Source of the DNA: Lepidostoma basale
Lineage: Eukaryota; Arthropoda; Insecta; Trichoptera; Lepidostomatidae
NCBI GenBank assembly: GCA_022606425.2
Contig: JAHDVF020000751.1
Location: forward strand, 72,501 to 136,500
DNA length: 64,000 nt
Direction of reading: 5' to 3'
Positions 58,997 to 64,000 of this stretch are shown here, one piece after another. Positions within the stretch are counted from its first letter, which is position 1. Each line of letters begins with the position of its first letter. The notes beneath the pieces were generated by a model, which saw only the letters and a list, made by a program, of their open reading frames with translations, had not been told where the DNA came from and made no database searches. Position numbers and translations under genes: made by a program.

Positions 58997-59551
58997 CAGT
59001 ACACTCCTGCTAATCGGGCACGTTAGGCACTTCGACGATGTTGGATAACCGAAAGTCCCGGATTACTGAACGCCATCTTAAAATAGGTGCAGGAGACAAC
59101 AAACAACAACGTAGTGCGAGAGACAGGCAGAACCATTAGGGTACGGCCACACCGGAGTGCCTGGGTAGGAGTCAAGACACAGTCCGCTTGTGATCACACC
59201 CTGTGGCACGGAGCGTATAGTGTGGCCGTTCCCATAATGCGCCATACGTTGGTTCGCCGGGTGTCCATTTTGACTCCTACTCTAAAACTTCGGTGTGGCC
59301 ATACCCTTGGAAGAGCTGATTGATGATTACATTTTTAATTGTATAATCTGTCTGCATTAAAATGGATAAAAAATGTACACAATATTTTTTGCCAAGACAA
59401 TTATATGATTTTATATTTATATCAAACTTCACCTGTACTGTAATTATAATATATCATATATTTTATTCACTTTAAAAAGTAACACTTTTTTTTTTTGCTT
59501 CAAGCTTCAACGGCCAGGCAATGCGTTTCCCGGATTAGTAAGAGTTTAATG
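58997..59551. mobile_element. pogo-like element with a nested MITE
   Basis: Begins CAGTACACTCCTGCTAATCG GGC and ends, inverted, CATTAAACTCTTACTAATCC GGG. Subterminal GGATAACCGAAAGTCCCGGA. A 171-bp inverted-repeat element sits at 59,138-59,308. No transposase. Confidence 0.7.
59138..59308. mobile_element. Nested MITE with GGCCACACCG termini
   Basis: AGGGTACGGCCACACCGGAG T and its inverse (ACTTCGGTGTGGCCATACCC T) continue inward through TAGGAGTCAA / TTGACTCCTA, giving ~45-bp imperfect terminal repeats. It holds a further GTGTGGCCGTTCCCATA copy inside. Superfamily unassigned. Confidence 0.75.
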
Positions 59552-59554
59552 TTC

Positions 59555-60475
59555 TGAAATTTTCTGTACATTCTAATATATAATATTATACATATACCTA
59601 ACATAAACCTTTCAAAAGAGATATTTTTAAATCAAATTTACTGAAATTTCATTGTGGATAAATGACCATAAGTATATGTTAAAATATAATCGGTTATGAT
59701 TTTTACAGACTGGTAAAATTGATTGCAGAGAAAATTATTTAAAAAAAAAGGTGTATATCCTTAAAATTAATAATTCTGGATATTTTCTAATTTTGATTAA
59801 ATTGTATTAATAACGAGTTTATTCTACATTTAAGCAATAAAGTGACATCTGTTGACACAATTGCACATTATGATACAAGACTCGTAAATCCAATCCCACC
59901 ATAGATAAACTTTTTAAATTGTATTTTTTTTACTGTTCTAATAAAATATTTTAAAATAAAACACGTGTTGCCAGATTTAATGGAATTAGTTAACACTTGT
60001 GTGAATATGGACAAATTAATGTCTTTTGTCATAGACAAACGAAATGTTTTATTTATAAAATTCACTCGATGTTATTGTTTGTTTTTCTCTTTTTTTTCGT
60101 AGCTGTGAAAATATAATATAATTATTGTTTTTAGTATTATATTCCGATTTTTGTATTGATATTATAATAAAGGAATATTGTATGTTTATACATACGCATA
60201 AATGTTTAGTGTCTAAGTGTATTCTTCATAATCTTTCATTGAATAGAGCAGAAGTTGGATAAAAAATGTGTTTTTTTTATTTTTGAAATGAGTGCGCTGC
60301 CGAACATAATATATTTTTACCTTTCTAGTGTTAACCTAATTGTCTACCGGTACATTTAAGGTGTGTTTCATAGCATTTATCTGAATGTAGTTAGAAGCCA
60401 CACTGAAAAACATGAAAAAGATTGTGTATGTTAGAAGTATGATCACCTGGAATGGTAGAACAAGAAGTGAAGTTG
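59555..60475. other. AT-rich, nothing recognised
   Basis: No gene, RNA or repeat was found on either strand. Confidence 0.45.
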
Positions 60476-61265
60476 ACAGCTGCATACATCAGGCAAGGTT
60501 TGCAAATTTAATCAAATAATGTAGATCTATATATTTATTGTTTCTTGAACAATGACGTAAAACTCCATATTAAATTATTCATATGTATGAAAAAACAATA
60601 GTTTTCAAGGAGTTTTATTATAATATTTATATGTGATATGTTTCGCCTTTCTAAGGCATTATCAAATGTTAACATTAACATTTGATAATGCCTTAGAAGG
60701 GCGAAACATGTCATACATAAATATTATAATAAAACTCCTTGAAAACTATTGTTTTTTCATACATATTAATAAGTAGATCTATATCTCCGAAAGCAACTTA
60801 CCAAAACATAAGTATGGAACATCTTGATGTACAGCTGGGAGACATGGTGCCTAACCGAAAGAGAAAGAAACAATCTTGAAACCTTTGATATGTGGTGCTA
60901 CAAAAGAATTTCCTAGAGAGACTACATGACATGTGACGAGGTTCTCAACAGAATCGAAGGAGGGAGGCAATTTATCAAAACCATCTCAGAAGTGAGCTCA
61001 ATGTACCAACCACATTATGCACTATGAGGGTTTTCTGTACGACATAATAGGGGGAATGATTGAGAAGACAAATTACGGGTGGCGCCCCCAACACGAGTAT
61101 CTGAAACAGGTGTGTGAGGACATAAAGCGTGTCTCATATGTTGAGCTGCAGAAGACAGAGCACAGTAGAGGACAATATGTGAGACTTACAGACTCCAAAC
61201 CAATCCCAAGAATTGAAACTGCAAAGAAGCATTTATATCAGTCAACAGAATCAGTTCTTGCCTAA
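60476..61265 (+). mobile_element. Decayed RTE-4 LINE fragment, interrupted by FB-A
   Basis: CIHQARFANLIK, then after the FB-A insertion YQNISMEHLDVQLGDMVPNR, a NLETFDMWCYKRIS-like block and RIEGGRQFIKTISE in shifting frames; a later frame reads MIEKTNYGWRPQHEYLKQVC. Ends with CCAAACCAATCCCAAGAATT GAAACTGC, the RTE-4 3' motif. Multiple frameshifts. Confidence 0.7.
60533..60772. mobile_element. FB-A fold-back element, complete, 12-bp target duplication
   Basis: Flanked by perfect GTAGATCTATAT at 60,521-60,532 and 60,773-60,784. The left side has the asymmetric end TTTCTTGAACAATGACGTAA; from 60,580 to 60,768 it is one long palindrome (AAAACAATAGTTTTCAAGGA...TCCTTGAAAACTATTGTTTT) centred on ATGTTAACATTAACAT. 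Hammerhead-like motifs run outward on both strands: plus strand TTTGATAATGCC, TTAGAAGGGCGAAACATGTC (60,681-60,712). 240 bp; no protein-coding capacity. Confidence 0.88.
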
Positions 61266-61404
61266 GCACCGGAGTGGGAAAAACCTGGCAATAGAATATT
61301 TTGTCTTGAGGCTGCACTAGCTGGATAGAGCTGTAGACAACTGTCATACTCTGGATGAAACATACTGGAGATTAAACGCACCAGACAATGACAGATGGAG
61401 ATAA
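61266..61404. other. Short unassigned stretch between LINE pieces
   Basis: CTGGATGAAACATACTGGAG and nearby text may be a further LINE scrap. Confidence 0.3.
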
Positions 61405-61862
61405 CCCAGACTTGTAGCGCTCTCTCTCTCTCTCTGGTTTCAATCCTGGGATTGGTTTGCAGCAGTTTCCTCTATTCTTCCCTGTCTTGTGCGGCTCTTT
61501 TGAAATCTTTTGAAGGCGTCCCTTAGAGTTTGTCCCCTCGGTCATACCCTCCATTATGGCATGCAAGAGGTCTTCTTGTCGTATTACATGGCAGATCCAT
61601 CTTGCACGCCTTTCGGACAAGGTTCTGAGCAAGTGCCTTCCTCCTTCGATTCTTTGAAGAACCTCCTCATTCGTGATGTGGTCTCTCCAGGAAATTCCTA
61701 ATAGTCTTCTATAGGACCACATCTCAAAAGCCTCTAGTCTCCGTTTATCTCTTTCAGATAGGCACCATGTCTCGCAGCCGTACATCAAGATACTCCATAC
61801 ATAGGTCTTGATGAGGTGTATTCTCAGTTTTGTAGCACTATAGATCAATTAATACCATAACA
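61405..61862 (-). mobile_element. RTE-4 LINE fragment with (GA)n tail
   Basis: Minus-strand frame: IYSATKLRIHLIKTYVWSIL, MYGCETWCLSERDKRRLEAF, EMWSYRRLLGISWRDHITNE, RARWICHVIRQEDLLHAIME and GMTEGTNSKGR, then CCTGGGATTGAAACCAGAGA (GA)n at the 3' end. RTE-type ORF2 C-terminus, one open frame of about 150 codons. Confidence 0.85.
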
Positions 61863-61864
61863 CT

Positions 61865-62865
61865 TTAAATTTTTCTTTCTTTAGTTGCAAAACTAAATAA
61901 AGAACAGCTAAAATTCAATTCAATCACTAACTTGGTTAACATTGGTGCGGAAATTTTAAATTTATACATGTGCAACTCAAATGAAAGGGTTTTTTTAAAC
62001 TTAGCATAATACCAAAGGTAAGATCTTGTGTTGAAACCACGGAAATGAAAAAAGCGAAACATAATATGTAGTTGCAATCTAATGTCTCAATTAAATTAGC
62101 CGGGATGCGTTCACGGCACGTTACTCAATTATTAATAAGTAATTATAGTTTTGATTGTAGAAATAAAATAATGTACTAAATATAGCATTTTTATCTGTAA
62201 CGATTTAAATCAAAATGAAGACATCTTTGCAGTGTATTGAGTTTTGAAAATGATGTATTCAAGTGTATTTTTGTCTGTTGTGAAGGGGGTGAAAGGCGGG
62301 ACTTGATAGGGCCATGTAGAGCGTGTGCCACTTGTAGTTGTAGGATTTTTATATGGTGGTTAGTATGGAAAGTCATTTGTTGTGGTACGAATGCTGCATC
62401 TGCGAGTTTAAGGAGAGCAGAGTCTATTTTAGGTCTCAATTCAAAGTGCACCTTTATGTATCAGATTATGCCTACTATGTGTATAAATATAGCCCATTGT
62501 TTTATTGGTTTGTTTTATTTCTAACCCTAATTTTTCCTTGTTTAGTATTACTTCAAACAAAAATGATGATGATATTGACAAAGATAATGATGATAAGCAG
62601 AGCTAACCACAACTCCACCCAGGCACTGCTCCTCTTATCTTCCCCTCAGGAACAGACTTTTTTATAAATACAATCCCAACCCTAACTGGTCTTCAATTCC
62701 TTGACAATAATGTAAGACTTTATCATAAACCCTAAATCCCCCCTCTTTCGGAGGGACACTCCGGGCCATACATTTAGACCCATCATAAAACAACTACCAA
62801 ATCACATTCCAACAATGTTTCCTACAGACGTAAGAGGAATAGCCATTAGAGCTGAACCTCTGTAA
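61865..62865. other. Unassigned, AT-rich
   Basis: Overlapping frames at 62.19-62.67 kb on both strands (including a Cys-rich one reading CEGGERRDLIGPCRACATCS) show no known domain; I regard them as doubtful. No splice or promoter evidence. Confidence 0.4.
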
Positions 62866-62869
62866 GCCA

Positions 62870-63485
62870 GAAAATCAAGTCCCAAATCCAACTCAATTTA
62901 CAAACATGGACCTTCTCTCAGATTTAGAAATTGTAAATGAATTTGTCTATCTTGGATCACTGATAACTGACCAGAGGGGATGACGCAGAACCCAAATGGC
63001 TAAAACTGCCATGACAAAGCTCACCAAGATATGGCAAGACAAAAATATCTACAAGACCAAGATGAGACTGGTTCAAACCCTTGTTTTCTCTATATTCCTT
63101 TATAGTTGAGTCTTGGACTATGTGAACATCGGAGAGGTCCAAAATTGAAGCTTTCGAGATGTGGCACTGGCGACGAATGCTGCATATGCCCTGGACGGCA
63201 AGAAGAACTAACCAGTCAATCATTGACCAGCTGGATATCAAAGCAAGACTCTCGCTGATGTGCTCTCAGAGTGTTGAAATATTTTAGACATATAGCCCAG
63301 AGAGATTAGGATAACCTTGAAAAGCTCATCATGGGCAAAGTGGAGGAAAGGCGATCACAAGGACGACCACCGAGCCGCTGGTCCGATCAAATCAGGGATC
63401 TGAGTGGTCTCTCATTAGCTGCAGCCTGGAGACTGATGGGTGACAGGAGCCATGGCCATGGTCAATCGTTTACAGGATGGACACG
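62870..63485 (+). mobile_element. RTE-like LINE fragment, multiply broken
   Basis: Pieces in one direction: NEFVYLGSLITDQRG, MAKTAMTKLTKIWQDKNIYK, KIEAFEMWHWRRMLHMPWTA, RTNQSIIDQLDIKARLS and GKVEERRSQGRPPSRWSDQI. At least three stops. C-terminal part of an RTE-type ORF2, a different family from RTE-1 to RTE-4. Confidence 0.75.
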
Positions 63486-63815
63486 ACCCTCAATCATGAG
63501 GAATGACAGAAGTATTACTTCTCTCTCAGTCTTGATCTCTCCACTGCCTCTTCCAAACATTTCCACTCCTTCCCGTCACTTACCTTTCTCAACCACTGTC
63601 TACCGGCTATTGAGGCTACCTTGTCGGCCCATCACTTCTTCAGTCTTCCAATATTGTATGTGTATCATTTTTTTCTTATTTTTCTAACTAACCTTTGTGA
63701 AAGCAGCAAGACAAAACTTAGTTAAATTACAGACACTCCTTTGATGTGTATTTAAAATGATCATTAGACATATTTATATTATTTCATTGTAAAAAGCACT
63801 TAATGTAAAAACTAT
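63486..63815. other. Unassigned
   Basis: No gene or repeat recognised before the terminal piggyBac-like element. Confidence 0.35.
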
Positions 63816-63820
63816 ATTAA

Positions 63821-64000
63821 CACGTTGAGTGCTGAATACACATATCCGCATCAAAGTATAATTTGTAGCCACGCTGAGGAAGCATGTTTGCGTCATGCTG
63901 CTAGCGTGTATCAACAGATCATTATAGTTTTGTCAATGTCGGCCAATGACACACCACAAGGTAGTTGGAAGCGGAATTCCCGTTGCGTTCCATTCGGCAT
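63821..64000. mobile_element. piggyBac-like miniature element, cut by the window edge
   Basis: Preceded by TTAA (63,817-63,820); begins CACGTTGAGTGCTGAATACA and continues CATATCCGCATCAAAGTATA. The inverse of this matches 20,690-20,870. The other end is outside the window. Confidence 0.55.

Noticed and set aside
62191..62667. Cys-rich and other frames on both strands
   Set aside because: They overlap each other in different frames, lack splice sites and known domains; coding status cannot be supported.

Overview
The window is nuclear DNA from an arthropod, most likely an insect. It is AT-rich, its genes have introns with GT-AG borders, and it is packed with RTE-type, Jockey/CR1-type and L2-like LINE pieces, a tRNA-derived SINE, and mariner, pogo, hAT, Harbinger and piggyBac-like elements. 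A short motif reading TGCTGGACATAGGCCTCC near 49.6 kb is common in Lepidoptera and other insects; the order cannot be fixed from this window alone.

Three protein-coding genes can be rebuilt exon by exon. LSM12 (+, 13,532-18,287, 3 exons, 176 aa) is an RNA-associated Lsm/AD-domain protein. PUS7 (-, 34,033-25,842, 4 exons, 734 aa) is a TruD-family pseudouridine synthase with its catalytic Asp as the first residue of exon 3. An 11-exon F-box/LRR gene (+, 37,271-53,705, 840 aa) runs divergently from PUS7. One more short conserved-looking reading frame (-, 12,971-13,092) may be a stray exon of an unknown gene.

Layout: 1-13.3 kb is gene-poor and AT-rich, with one GC-rich promoter-like island (1.43-1.63 kb), a degenerate ~20-bp minisatellite (8.6-10.2 kb) and several inverted-repeat elements. 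13.5-18.3 kb is LSM12. 18.3-25.8 kb is nested repeats. 25.8-34.0 kb is PUS7, whose first intron holds a nearly full-length LINE. 34-37 kb is intergenic. 37.3-53.7 kb is the F-box gene, whose introns are mostly transposon. 53.7-64 kb is again nested LINE and DNA-transposon debris.

Repeat names used below: FB-A, FB-B and FB-C are fold-back elements; HHR-D is a lone hammerhead motif. RTE-1 has a (TTAG)n 3' tail, RTE-2 ends near GTCCAGTCACACC on its reverse strand, RTE-3 and RTE-4 are other RTE-like LINEs, LINE-J is Jockey/CR1-like, SINE-S is tRNA-derived. MITE-L and MITE-G are inverted-repeat elements.

The most notable signals are: (1) a complete minimal hammerhead ribozyme on the minus strand at 47,393-47,432, plus three fold-back repeat families that carry hammerhead-like motifs head to head at their centres, two copies of which have 11-12 bp target duplications; (2) a LINE in which ORF1 and the endonuclease part of ORF2 lie in one frame separated only by UGA CUAG, a known readthrough context; (3) several datable nested insertions with perfect target-site duplications, and transposon ends lying within about 15-30 bp of splice sites of PUS7 and the F-box gene.
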